DNA of 64,000 bases from Aselliscus stoliczkanus (GCA_033961575.1 CM066727.1:156163434-156227433), one strand, 5' to 3'; positions 12,366 through 23,833 are shown, counted from the stretch's first letter. Made by a program: numbers and translations. Notes: a model not told the origin generated them from the sequence alone.

Positions 12366-14210
12366 TAATAATTTGTGTTTTGATTTACATTTGTAAATTT
12401 GAATTTTTTGTTGATACTAGTCTCAATTCACAAAAATCAAACAATCGTTCGTATAAGCATATCAGTTATAGAAATAGTAATGCAAATACAGAAATTCAAA
12501 ATAATCCTATATAAATTGAGAGTGGCCTTCAGTGTGTATATAGAATGTGAATTCATAGTGCTAACTGACTTTGCAAGGATTTTTGCACAAGCAGCCAAAA
12601 ATAGAAAGTGCCAATAGAAAGAACACCCTTTCCAAATCTTATTTGCTTTAAATAACTCTCTAATTCAATTAAGAATTTGTCTGAAATTTGGGTTTCAATT
12701 TCAAGGTCTAGCTTCCTTGTTCATCTAGTGATAATTTGCCTGAATTATGGGAGGAAGTGGAACAAGTTACTTCTTAACTATAAGAAGTAACGATTAATAT
12801 TATTGTGGCCATTAGGATGTTTCTCCAAATGGTTGCCTGGTCTCTCTTTATAAACTACTGCTCATCTACAAACTACAGTTTCAGGTGGCTATTGTCAAAT
12901 GTGTTTTGAAGCACATACTTCTGATTCCTTAATCTCTAGAAGTCCTCCAAAAAGGACCGGTTTGAGACACCCTGATTTTTACCACGTCTGAGACGATGAA
13001 CATAACTTCCTAATATATTTCTGAAAACTCCAGTGTGTTGTAAATGCTCTTCAATGCCTTGATTCAGATCTCAGCCTGTAACCGAGCACCTTAACTAAAC
13101 CTCTTTGGAAAGGGTGATTTTGGCAGGACCTTTATTCCAGTAGCTGTGCTCATGTCTTTCCATAGACTTCCTCTTCCAGTGCTGCTGTGATCATTGTTTT
13201 CTGTTCTTCTTTGGTCTATTTCCAAGAATCTGCATCTTTCTTTGAATGTTTGTAATTGTTCCCATTAGACATCTTCTATCTTCTTTTTTAGATGACCCTC
13301 AGATAAACTATTTTACACATATTTCTAGGAAAATAATGGTTTCTCTTTTCCAAGGCATATTTATTTTCTTTCTGCACTTAGCTGTGATTCCTAGTCTAGA
13401 TACTGCTTTTGTATTGCTTACAGGGAAGGGCGGAGGTACAACCAAATTATAGGCAAGCAGGCTGCTGCCATAAATCTTGACTTGGCTGGAAGCACAGAAA
13501 GTCCTTGTGATCCCTGATACCCTCACCCAGTATTTTATCACAGGCTTGAGTTCATAGCCCAAGGCAGAAGGCATTTTATACCAGACCCCACTATTGGAAA
13601 GACTAGTCCTCAGGACTAGCTTTTCTTATTTTCCCCTCTCCCACGTGGTTCAAAGTCATCCTCATATTCCCCATTATATTGTAAACTGTACTTGCTTGGT
13701 GTGATAGAATTCCTATTCCTGTCCTTCATGTATCTCTCCAATACCTCTGGATGGAGTGAAGGAGAGATGCAGTGGCAGCACTTTTCTGATTCTGAACATG
13801 TATCCCTTTGCTATAAGGAGTTTCTGTTCATCTCTCTTGGTATTCCAAGACCATATTCATTTTCATCATGTTATCTCACATACTGGTTACCCACGAATAT
13901 AGAAGACAAGATAAAGCTGAGAGGAGTTTGCCCTGATTCTGAAGAGTTGTAGGGTATAACAGTTTGCAACGCCTTAGGTTTGAAAGTCTTAAATAGTTTG
14001 GTTGGATGGATACCCCTCTGCAATATAAGAAATCAGGTTTAGAGGATGAGCCCCAGCATAAAAGAGGCTAACAGTACCATGACATGAAGCTTGATGCCAA
14101 CTATTTGAAGAAATTATTCAGAACTAGTACCCTCAACTCTACTTGCTCAGGGGCACTGATCTTAAAGCTCGGATCCAGAATCTTGTTTTAGAGGCTCCAT
14201 ATATGTCCCA
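12366..14210. other. Single-copy intergenic DNA upstream of LALBA
   Basis: No repeat family, splice-flanked exon or long open frame was recognised in this 1.8 kb. Short open frames near 13,250-13,570 and 13,690-13,950 show no family resemblance and are probably chance. Confidence 0.5.
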
Positions 14211-14220
14211 GTCTAATGTT

Positions 14221-14648
14221 TTTAAAAAAAGATTTTATTGGGTAATTGGGGGAGGGAACAGCGTTTGGGGAATCAGGGAAGGGGAACAGACAAGTTGCTG
14301 TCTTTTTGTTCTTCAGTCTAGTTGCGGAGAATGTTGCTTCACTGGCCCATATTGGTATCGTCATTGCGCTCTTCCTGGATGAGGCAGATCGGTCGCCGGC
14401 CTCTGGATGTTGCTCACCGTGGCTATTGGCAGCTCACGCTGGCTGCCGGCCACTCACTGTAGCCTATGGCAGCCCACTGCAGCAGGGGCTGCAGCCTACA
14501 CCGTTGCCGGGGCTCACACAGCCCAGCTCCAGGTGGAGCTGTTGTTAGCTGTAGAGGGCAGTGTCACTGGCCCTCATACGTGGGATCCTAACCGGGGCCG
14601 CTGGCATCCCAAAACTAGCTCTTAACCAATGCGCCACTCAGCTGGCCC
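14221..14648 (-). mobile_element. Long tRNA-derived SINE (minus strand), first of two back to back
   Basis: Full long form with head, CAGTGACACTGCCCTC module, body and C-rich tail. The left flank CCCAGTCTAATGTTTTT and right flank CCCCAGTCTAATTTTTTT form the target-site duplication. The right copy is also the left flank of the next SINE. Confidence 0.88.
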
Positions 14649-14662
14649 CAGTCTAATTTTTT

Positions 14663-15063
14663 TAAAAAAGGGGAATTGGGGGAAGGGAACAGACAAGTTG
14701 CTGTCCTTTTGTTCTTCAGTCTAGTTGTTCAGGATGTCATTTCACTGGCATGTGTTGGTATCATCATTGCTCTTTTCCAGGCTGAGGCAGATTGGTCGCC
14801 GGCCACTGGATGGCCGCTCATGGCGGCTCTTGGCACCTCATACCAGCTGCCAGCCACTCATGATAGCTTTGCGGTAGCCCACTGCAGCCTAAGCCATTGC
14901 CGGCGACTCATGGCAGCCCAACTCCAGGTTGAGCTGTTGTTGACCATCTTAGCTGTAGAGGGCGCAGAGTCACTGACCCTAATGTGGGATCCAAACCCAG
15001 GCCCTGCTGTTCAGAGTTGGTATCCCAAACCAGCCCTTAACCAACGCACTACTCGGCTGGCCC
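14663..15063 (-). mobile_element. Long tRNA-derived SINE (minus strand), second of two back to back
   Basis: A more diverged long form; the tail is shorter and the head carries the variant CAGTGACTCTGCGCCCTC. It is bounded by CCAGTCTAATTTTTTT on the left and CCCAGTCTAATTTTAAAG on the right, the same target sequence as the preceding SINE. Confidence 0.85.
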
Positions 15064-15780
15064 CCAGTCTAATTTTAAAGTACTTAAAGTCCAGTGTTTC
15101 CATTGGCTTGAGTCACTCTATTTTTAACCTACAGAGGCCAACTCTGAGGGTGTCTAGAAGTTTCTATACCCATGAACAAATCTATTACAAATTATTAGTC
15201 TTGGATTTATATAATGTCTTAATTATTGGCGTAGAATCAGGTTATTTAACTGTAGTGGTGGCTGGGAGTAGGAGCCTGACAATAGTTTATAGCATAGCTA
15301 GATGCACATCTTTCAATTTCTCCATTTTCTTGAAGTAGGAAGAATCTAGATCCAAGTTATATCTGATTATCAAAGCCTGTGTTGCCATATTCTATCCCTA
15401 TTCCTGAGCCCTCATCTATGAATCACCATATCAAGGGACTCTTCCTGGGCTTTGTACCATGCCTTGGTTGACTGGACAAATGACAGTTCTGATTCTGGGA
15501 CCATGGTATGTAATGACATACACTCCTTTTACATTCTCTATATGTTTCTAGGGAAAAAGGGGAGTTGGCCACAGACTTTTATTGTATTTTCTGTATTATT
15601 GTCTCACTCATTTTACCCCTGAGGCCATCTGTGTTCCTGAAGCAGGCTAGGGACATCCTGATTCCTAGAACTAACCCTACAAGAAACAAAGGTTTCTTGA
15701 AGCTAAATGAGAAACAGGGTCATGCTTGGAACTCTCTCTGGGCAGAGAACAATCAATACCTGGTATGGACTAGAGATTAG
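15064..15780. other. Single-copy 5' flank of LALBA
   Basis: No repeats or exons were recognised. It is the distal 5' flank of alpha-lactalbumin and may carry mammary enhancer sites, but none can be named with confidence. Confidence 0.4.
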
Positions 15781-15786
15781 GGGAGG

Positions 15787-15813
15787 GGAAGAAAAAGTGG
15801 GGTGAAATTACGG
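15787..15813 (+). promoter_or_regulatory. Candidate LALBA 'milk box'
   Basis: The segment GGAAGAAAAAGTGGGGTGAA plus ATTACG resembles the conserved milk-protein promoter element, whose form I recall as roughly RGAAGRAAANTGGACAGAAAT. It lies about 140-160 bp before the likely transcription start, close to the expected place. The match is imperfect and is recalled from memory. Confidence 0.45.
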
Positions 15814-15914
15814 AAGGAAGTTGGCAGGCTCAGTGTTTCTGTGTGGCACAATCAAGTTCTCAACATCCTCTTCCTGGATGTAGGGCTTGGTGCCAGGGCC
15901 TCTGAGGCTTTCTC

Positions 15915-15930
15915 CATGAATAAAAGGAGG
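15915..15930 (+). promoter_or_regulatory. LALBA TATA-like element
   Basis: GAATAAAAGG at 15,918-15,927 sits about 50-60 bp before the LALBA start codon. With a 5'UTR of roughly 25-30 bases, this is a normal TATA distance from a transcription start near 15,950. The start site itself is inferred. Confidence 0.6.
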
Positions 15931-15976
15931 TAAAGCTGACTGGTACCCCCATTTCAGATTCTTGGGGGCAGCCAAA

Positions 15977-17696
15977 ATGATGTCCTTCATCTCTCTGCTC
16001 CTGGTGGGCACTCTGTTCCCTGTTATCCAGGCCAAGCAATTTACAAAATGTGAGCTGTCCCAGGTGCTGAAAGACATGGATGGCTATGGAGGCATCACTT
16101 TACCTGAATGTGAGTTTTCTGCTGCCTTGCTTTGTCCCATTCTTCATCTTGTCTCTCCTTTACCCTGCTTTTCCTCCTCTTTTTGTCCCCACTTTCATTC
16201 AATTATCTCATAATCCTCTTCTCTGCCTACCTGTTTACTCTTTTAATGCACCTATTCTCCTATCTTTTCTTTCTCCCATTGTCTGATCCTTTTTGGAACT
16301 CTTCATCTCATCCGGATACTCTTGTGCTTTGCCATATTTGGAGATTTGCTGTAGAGCTGTTTTCTCTTTGGAAATACAGGTCCTCATTAATGCTATACCT
16401 GGACATCTCTGTCATACCTTTCTCATCTTTCCCTCAGGGATCTGTACCATATTTCATATCAGTGGTTATGACACACAAACCATAGTCAATAACAATGGCA
16501 GGACAGAATATGGACTCTTCCAGATCAATAATAAACTTTGGTGCAGGGACAATCAGATACTTCAGTCAACGAACATCTGTGACATCTCCTGTGATAGTGA
16601 GTAGCCTTTTATCCTGCTTCTCTGTTTTTCTGGAACCTACCCCTGGGATAATCTCCTTTTTGGGTATCAAGCACATCCCTGGATTCAACTGCAGGGCTTG
16701 AATGGACAGTACTGAGTGAGAGGTTTGTAAGAATTATTCAGGATCACTAAATCCCCAGACAGCCCCCTGAAGTTCACAGGTAGGTGATCTGAGCTGTCTG
16801 GGAGTCTTAAAGGGTGATACCATGCATTTTTCAGAGTAAGTCAGTTAATGAAGTTCATAATTCCTCTATAGACGCCCCTTATCTAGGGGGAGATATTACT
16901 ATATTGGCTTTCTTATATCGAAATGCAACAGGCAGCAGCCTCCAGTTCAGAGAAGGACCAGACCTACTAGATCCAGGGAAGGTCTATTACCTTTCTGGGT
17001 AATACTTAGCTCTCTCATTTTGTTCCCTGTAACTCCTGCCAGAGTTCTTGGATGATGACCTTACTGATGACATGATGTGTGCCAAGAAGATCCTGGATAA
17101 TGAAGGCATTGATTACTGGTGAATCCCCATTCTATTTTCTATCTTCTCCTTTCGTTTCTCCTTCTCACCTCTTTAGCTCTAGCACCACTCCCCCCCGCCC
17201 CCAATCTATCTCTTGGTCGTTTAATCTAGAATATAGTCTCAAAAACAACACCCATTGAGCAGACTCAGGTTTCCAGTTTTTAAGGCCCCCTCACTCCACT
17301 CCTGTTTGGCAATTTTCCTACTAATGGTTCCCCAGTAGAGTGTTGAGTGATGCCCAACTTCCTTTCATCTATACTTGGACATCTAATTCTACTTGTCTAG
17401 TCCGAGACCCTAAAGCGAGCCTTTGGTACCACTGCACATCTTTTCTATCCCTAAAAATTTCTTGGAGTTTTAAAAATGGACTCTACCCTACTAGGTGACT
17501 CAGTGTCCCTTGCCATCTGGCTAGGGAAGTCTTTCTGTAATTTTTATCCACATGCTTCCAGCTCTGATGGGGATAAAGCTAGATGGAAATTTGAGCTAAG
17601 ATCCAGTCAGCCAACTTGCTCTCTTTCCTTTCCATTATCAGGTTGGCCCATAAATCACTCTGCTCTGAGAAGTTGGAACAGTGGCTCTGCCAGTAG
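15977..17696 (+). CDS. LALBA: Alpha-lactalbumin, four coding exons, C-terminus two residues short
   Basis: LALBA is the secreted milk protein that binds beta-1,4-galactosyltransferase 1 in the Golgi and turns it into lactose synthase. CDS exons are 15,977-16,109, 16,438-16,596, 17,043-17,118 and 17,642-17,696 (133, 159, 76 and 55 nt), all with GT/AG introns, giving 140 codons. The 19-residue signal peptide [19 protein letters not shown] precedes mature KQFTKC. All eight cysteines are present, as is the calcium loop [10 protein letters not shown]. The enzyme-contact residues F31, H32, Q117 and W118 are kept. Lysozyme's catalytic Glu is Ile (FHISGYD) and its Asp is Glu (RTEYG), which excludes lysozyme. 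The protein ends LEQWLCQ: TAG at 17,694 replaces the usual penultimate Lys codon, giving 121 mature residues instead of 123. The ATG at 15,977 is chosen because it gives the family's MMSF start. Confidence 0.97.
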
Positions 17697-17980
17697 TTGT
17701 GAGCCTCTGCTGACCTTGTTGCATCTTCCCTCTTTATGTTCCTGGAACTCCTCTTCCCCAGTGCTACCTCACTTCCCATCTTTCTACTGCCTTGAAGCTA
17801 ATTTGTCTCTGAAATCTGGGCCCTGTGGTGACACCATTGGACATTTGAGGACTATTCTCCAGGGTGTGTGTGACTGGTGCACTGGACTTTTGACCCTTGC
17901 TCAGTGCCCCTGAGGACGTTTTCATTACAACAATGGATTCCACCTCTGTCCTGAATAAATGGCCCGATTTTGAGAGGCTG
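17697..17980 (+). terminator. LALBA: LALBA 3'UTR and polyadenylation signal
   Basis: The 3'UTR follows the TAG at 17,694-17,696. A canonical AATAAA lies at 17,954-17,959 (CTGAATAAATGGCC), so cleavage is expected at about 17,970-17,985. Confidence 0.85.
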
Positions 17981-18114
17981 GCTGTATTTTCTTTCTGGAG
18001 GTAGAGGGAGGAAATAGGGTGAGTGGGTGGACACTGAAACCATAGGTCATAGCCACCTTTCATTTCTATTGAAGAGGAAATAGGCTGAACTTATAACAGA
18101 AAGTTGGATTTGCT

Positions 18115-18790
18115 TTCTGTTGCAACTCAATTCAACAAACGTTTGTGGATCACCTAGCATATTCAAGGAACTATAGAGGGGATCCAAAGTTGGCTAACAG
18201 GATTTCTTCCCTCAAAGACTGGTAAGAGAGATGAGATAAACATTAATAAATAATTGTAATACAAGGGATAGTATTATAAACATCGTGAGAGAGGTTAGAA
18301 ATGTACCCTGAGCATTAATAAGAGGAAAGATAGATAATTCATATTTGGGTATGTGTGTGGGAAAAAGGATCAAGGAAGGATTCATGAAAGGAGTGGCATT
18401 TAAGTTGGTTTTGCAGTATGGATGGGATTTTTGACAGTGGGTGATGTGGGATGGAAATAGGACAACAAGGGCACGGGCTCCTAGAATCTGAAATGAGTGT
18501 TTTGAGGGTGTTAGGGATTTTTTTTTTTTACCTTTGAGATAAGGGAATACTTTTCACAAAAAGCTGTGAGAGGAACTCTCTCTGAAAACCAGAGATAAGA
18601 ACAGGGTGCCCTTATAGTCAAGTCAGCAATAAAAGAATCTGGTTTGGACCCTATGCTCCATTACTCCTCCTTGCTGAGATTTGAGTCCTAATGTCTGTTT
18701 CTGATACTCACTGATGGTCTGGACATGGGCAGGTCATCTCCATCCTGTGTACCTCAGTTTCCTCTTCTTAAAATGAGAGTTTTGATTTAG
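18115..18790. repeat. Ancient MIR/L2-like remnants
   Basis: 18,120-18,290 (CAACAAACGTTTGTGGATCA onward) resembles the old 'last-until-now' 3' ends of L2-type elements. 18,700-18,790 contains CCTCAGTTTCCTCTTCTTAA, the typical MIR core end. Both are heavily diverged, and the assignment is by eye. Confidence 0.55.
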
Positions 18791-18892
18791 GTGTTTTTTC
18801 TGAGATCTCTCCTGGTTTAACAGTCCAGCATTCCAAAACTCCAATTTAATTTACCACATTTCTAAATTAACTGAGTTATCTTCTAATTCCTG

Positions 18893-19145
18893 TTTTTCTT
18901 CTTCTTCTTCTTCTTCTTCTTCTTCTTCTTCTTCTTCTTCTTCTTCTTCTTCTTCTTCTTCTTCTTCTTCTTCTCCTCCTCCTCCTCCTCCTCCTCCTCC
19001 TCCTCCTCCTCCTCCTCCTCCTCCTCCTCCTCCTCCTCCTCCTCCTTCTTCTTCTTCTTCTTCTTCTTCTTCTTCTTCTTCTTCTTCTTCTTCTTCTTCT
19101 TCTTCTTCTTCTTCTTCTTCTTCTTCTTCTTCTTCTTCTTCTTCT
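18893..19145. repeat. (TTC)n-(TCC)n-(TTC)n compound trinucleotide repeat
   Basis: About 27 TTC units, then about 23 TCC/CTC units, then about 34 TTC units, almost without interruption: roughly 250 bp of pure pyrimidine on the plus strand. The symmetric arrangement makes it a near mirror repeat. The poly-arginine open frame on the minus strand is only a by-product. Confidence 0.97.
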
Positions 19146-21118
19146 CACCTTCCTAAGATGTCTAACACAGCTAATTAGGCTCTGCCTACCTCCCTAGACC
19201 CACTGGGGCTTTAGGCAACCAGGCCTTACTTCTCTTGTCTCAGAGACCAGCAGCTCCCAAACGAGGCCCCCATGGTTTCTTTAGGGACCTAGAGGACCAG
19301 GCAAGGTGTGGAGAGGCCATCCCTTCTCTATATTTACTTAAAACAAACTCTCAGTATATAACTTGATATTGATCATATGATTTTAGTGTGAAATTAAACA
19401 CAATGTGATGCATCTCCCAGGGATATTGCATGCTATTCCCTTCCTAATTATGGGACACAAAGCTTTTCCCCAAGTCTACAGGGTTTTAGGAGTAACCTCT
19501 GTGTATGGGTTGCGGGGGAGGGCAGGGTTGGATGTCTGTTCCCCTCACTGAGCTCGCACATCTATTTATTACCCTGTCTCAGTATGCCCTCCTGAAGACA
19601 TGTGCTCTGGAAAATATAAGGGACCAGCTCCATCATGTGGCCAGAGCAGGAATGCAACTACAGCGGGGGCTGTTTTGTTCAGCCCCATAGCTCCAGCCTT
19701 CATCCTACAGAGATCAGGAAACTTCACCAGTGGGTGTACCATCTACGAGACCACAATCTTCAGAGGTCTTTGCGGAAAGAAGCTGACAATAAGTTTATTT
19801 GTAGAGAGGATCTTAGCCTGAGGGTCAGAGGATTAAGGACAGAGGCAAGCCAGGGAGCTGGTGAGATAGTCTTGACTGAGGCATAGCTCTTGGTTGGCCT
19901 CTGGGTAGAAAGAGGACAGGAAACTGCTGTTGTCCTCTTCCTGAGAAATCATTTGAGAGCTGGATGGGAGGTAGGATGGCAGTTGAGCATTTGTTCTGTT
20001 TTCTCCAACTTCTTCTCATTCCTTTAGGCCTGGAACATCTTGAATCAGGCAGGGAGCTGAAGTGGTCCAGGCTAAGGTGGGCGGTGAGGATGCTCAGGGC
20101 AGGGGCCCTCAGAGTGCACACCATTCACAGAGCTCTGTGAGGAGGACTCAGGACAATGGCCCCCAAGATAGATTCTCTTTCGAGCCTGATTTTTTTCTCC
20201 CTGCTACTTTCCTCTGACATCTTTATTGTTGTGAATGCAGGAATTTTACTGGATAAAATCAAATGTTCCTTTTCATAGGTTCCTTCTCTCATTCCCCTTT
20301 TTCTCTCATTCATTCATTCCCTCCCCCTGCCCACACACACTTATCTAACACTAATTGAAAACCAATTAGGTTACAGGACTATTCTAGACACTGGGGATAT
20401 AGACGCTATTAGACAGGGGCTTTTCTCTCAAGACTTACACTTTAGAGGAGGATATTCACCTCCTCTCATTTTCTAGGATCATCCAAAAGAAAAGACCTTC
20501 AGATGCATCCATCATTCATTCATTCCTTAATTTGTCAACAAATAGTTAAAGAGAATTTGTTATTTGTTAGGCTTTACTTTAGACATTACTTGTTAAAAAC
20601 AAAGACAGGAGGAGACACACTTATTTTATTTTATTTATTTCTAAGTTATCATGGAGCTGTAGGTCTTGCCAGGAATTTTTTGGAATGGGAACAAAGGAGA
20701 AGTTGGATCTCATAGTACCAAGCAAGATGGAACTCTCCCAGAATGTAGTGAGATATTTTCTAGTGGTTGAAGAGGCTGATTTACACTTTGTGTATGGCAT
20801 GGACAAAAGTAAAAGAGAGAAGGAGAGGCAGAAAGGGGAGGGGTAGACAGGACAAGAAATGAAAGGGAAAGCAGTAGAAACAGCCAGTGAAGCTGTGAGG
20901 ATTCTCCTAGGTGATGACTGGGCCCCTTGTGGATGAGTGTCATCTGGTCTGTGGAAATGCCCCCATCTCGCTTCACTGGAGGAGGGCACCGGGGTCAGAA
21001 GAACTAAGGCTCCTGTTCTGGAAAAGAATGAATGCCGAGATAGCTGAATGGTGACAGCTATTCCCACCTCCTCTTCTTTCCCATAACTTTTCCTCCGGGT
21101 GAGGCAGTAGAGCCTGGG
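19146..21118. other. Intergenic DNA between LALBA and OR8S1
   Basis: Mostly single-copy. 20,290-20,450 resembles an old MIR/L2-like end (CATTCATTCATTCCC, ACACTGGGGATATAGA). No exon was recognised. The two genes converge on this 3-kb interval with their 3' ends. Confidence 0.5.
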
Positions 21119-21990
21119 TTAGAAGGTAAGCCTAGGCTTCCTGGCCAGCATCCTTTTCAGAGCTGCCTTCACCTCCTGATTCTTCAGACTATAGATGAAG
21201 GGGTTCAACAATGGGGTCACCACACTGTACTGCATGGAGAGCACTTGCTTCAGGGCTGAGTCAGATGCTGGTGTCATGTACCTTGAAGGGAATTGCACAA
21301 AGGAATAAAATAAGCTCAGGGCAATGGCCGCAATACTGTTGGCAGCCACGGTCCATCCCATCCCAGAGACTCTGCAAAGAGGTTTCCCAGAGCTGAGCTG
21401 ACTCTCACTGGTAGCAGCATCTAGAAATGATGATATGATCAGTGAGAAGTCACTCATTTCTATTTTCAAATGCCTCCAAACACCAGTGATCTTATGCAGA
21501 ACATTAACAAGAGCTGCCCTGAGGAAAAAGGAAGTTCTGCAGCATAGCAGGTGCTGCAGGTTAGAATAGAACTAATAATAATTTCATTTATTTCCATAGT
21601 ACTTCATACTGTTCAAAGCATCTTTAATAGTTATGAAAATATGAGGAATTTTTATCTTCTTTTCTGTATATATACAACTGTATGTTCTCATGTTGCAATG
21701 ATTGTTCCTTGCAAAACTGTATGCTTAGCCTCAAAATGCTGTCATTGGTCCCAGCATTCTTATCTTGGGGCGTTTATCTCAGAATCATGGCACATAATTT
21801 TTATATGCTTAGTGGAACAAACATTTGTCTTTTTAGATGCATTTTCCTTTGGCTTAGAAAAAAAGCCAAGCTTGGTAAATAAAGTGGAGGATAAAAATGT
21901 GTTAAGCACAATAAATGGATCCAAAATAATAAAATTAAAATTTTGGGTGCATCTCATTAAGTGTTACTGGGAATATTTCCCAAAGAAGAT

Positions 21991-22045
<55 letters not shown>

Positions 22046-23833
22046 TTTGCAATGGTACTATCACCATTGGAATGTTCTTTGTGGGTTCTGGTGTGCTTGG
22101 TTAAAAAAAAATTCAGTTTCCTGTCATTCTCTATCATCCAATTTACCTCTTCTAACATTTCTGTGAGGTAGATAGGAGAAAAATTATTGTCCCCTTATGG
22201 CATATGAGGAAACTGAGACAGAGAGGGATGAGATTTGTTCACAGACTCAGGTGAGCTCTTCTAAACCATTTCTTATCATCCTTTCCCACCCCTGACTTAT
22301 CTCCGAGTCACGAGCAGGTGAGAAAAGTATGGAACAATTTGTGCAAATGCATCTTCAGTTTACTAACAGAAAGGACAAACCATTAATTATTGTGTTTCTT
22401 AATGAGGACTCATCAGCTAGAGCTGTTTATGTTTGAGATAAGCATGGTAGGAAAGAGCATGAGGTTTGAAGTCAGTGATAGTTGGTTTAAACTATGGTTC
22501 CATTACTAGCTGGTTCTGGGACCTTCGAGAAATTACCTGAAACTCCCAAAACTCAGGTTCCTTACCAGAAAATAGGGTTAATGATATTTCTCTTGTAGTG
22601 TGATACATACTAAAATTGATCATGTAAAGCAGCTAGTGTCTAGTAGGTGCCTAATAGTTACAACAAACAGGCTTTGGAGACATTATCTTCTAGCAGGAAA
22701 GAAAGATGGCATATGTTTCAAGGATGATATGTTTTATTTATTTTTGTCTTGCACTGAATAAAAATCTACCAAAACCTCCATGATTCCCAAATCATAGGTT
22801 AATGAAAGTAAAAAAATCTTTAGTCCTTGTATAATCTCATTTTTCAGAGTACTCGTAGACCACTGAGGCCCCAGAAGGAAAACGGATTTTTCATAATTGA
22901 CACAACTAGTCCACCACAGAGCCAGAACTAGATCCCAGGCCTTCCGAATCCCAGTATGATTATTTCTCTGCTACTTTACAATGCTTGGTTCTACAGACCA
23001 AGTCCACTTTAGGGTGAGGGATTTCCTATCTTTACATTCAGGAGGTATAGTATGACATACCTGAAAATTCCTGAACCATAAAAGATGGTGACCACAAGAA
23101 AATGAGAAGAGCAGGTGGAGAAGATCTTGCTCCTACCCGTGGCAGAGTTGATCCTCAGGGCTGTCATGATGATACGGGTGTAGGAACCCAGCAATAGGAC
23201 AAGGGTGCCAAGGCCCAGGACCACCATAGTGGTCAGGATGGAAGCAATGCTAATGTAGGGGTCAGAACAGGCCAACAGGAGCACTGGGGGAAGCTCACAG
23301 GAGAAACTGTGGATGAGGTTGGGGCCACAGAAGCGCTGCTGAGCCAGGAGGAGGGTGTTGACTAGGCCAGTCCCTATTCCTATGGCCCAGGATGCTCCCA
23401 CCAGGCCAGTGCATACCTTCCTGTTCATAGCCACCATGTACAATAGCGGGTGGCACACAGCTTGGAACCGGTCATAGGCCATGACTGAAAGGAGGCAAGC
23501 TTCGGTGGCGCCAGAAAATATGACCAAGGAGATCTGGGTGAAACACTGAAGGAGTGATATAGTTTTCCACTTGGAAAGAAGGTTCTCTAACAGATTAGGC
23601 ACAACGATGGAGGAATAGAAAGCATCCAGGAAGGAGAGGTGACCCAGGAAGAAGTACATGGGGGTGTGGAGGTGGGAATCAGCTCTGATCACTAGTAGCA
23701 TCAGCAGGTTCCCTGTGAGGGTCAGGAGGTAAATCACCAGGAACAGTAAAAAGAGTACTACCTGGATTTGAGGGTTGTTGGATAGTCTTAGGAGTACAAA
23801 CTCAGCGACTGTGGTTATGTTGCCAACTTCCAT
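21119..23833 (-). CDS. OR8S1: Olfactory receptor, OR8S1-like, coding sequence split by one intron
   Basis: A class II odorant GPCR, seven membrane segments, expected in olfactory cilia. Exon 1 is 23,833-23,061 (773 nt) and exon 2 is 21,281-21,119 (163 nt), minus strand; together 936 nt, 311 residues. The exon 1 end TTTTCAG/GTATGT is a strong donor, and CCCTTCAAG before GTACATGAC, after a T-rich tract, is the acceptor. The join restores GIFRYMTPAS in frame. Marks of the family are an N-glycosylation site at N5, GN 41-42, PMYFFL 58-63, C97, MAYDRF 118-123 (usually MAYDRY), [10 protein letters not shown] before TM6 and [13 protein letters not shown] in TM7. Without splicing exon 1 would read on for only about 16 more residues. 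The family name rests on resemblance to my memory of human OR8S1 and on synteny. Confidence 0.85.
21282..23060 (-). other. OR8S1-like coding intron with MIR-like repeats and (TTTA)n
   Basis: The 1,779-bp intron between the two receptor exons. It contains a (TTTA)n tract at 21,990-22,048 and ancient MIR-like pieces near 22,195-22,240 (GAGGAAACTGAGACAGAGAG), 22,440-22,660 and 22,830-22,950. Such old repeats suggest that the intron is ancient rather than a recent insertion. Confidence 0.65.

Noticed and set aside
13692..13952. Possible exon upstream of LALBA
   Set aside because: The frame has a start and stop but no recognisable protein, and human LALBA has no coding exon upstream as far as I know.
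15977..17696. C-type lysozyme instead of alpha-lactalbumin
   Set aside because: The lysozyme catalytic Glu and Asp are Ile and Glu here, and the calcium loop and lactose synthase contact residues are those of LALBA.
18876..19148. 90-codon open frame of almost pure arginine (minus strand)
   Set aside because: It is the translation of the TTC/TCC microsatellite and has no gene context.
21119..23833. OR8S1-like gene as a pseudogene with a truncated C-terminus
   Set aside because: Splice sites, phase and the complete TM7 exon give an intact 311-residue protein.
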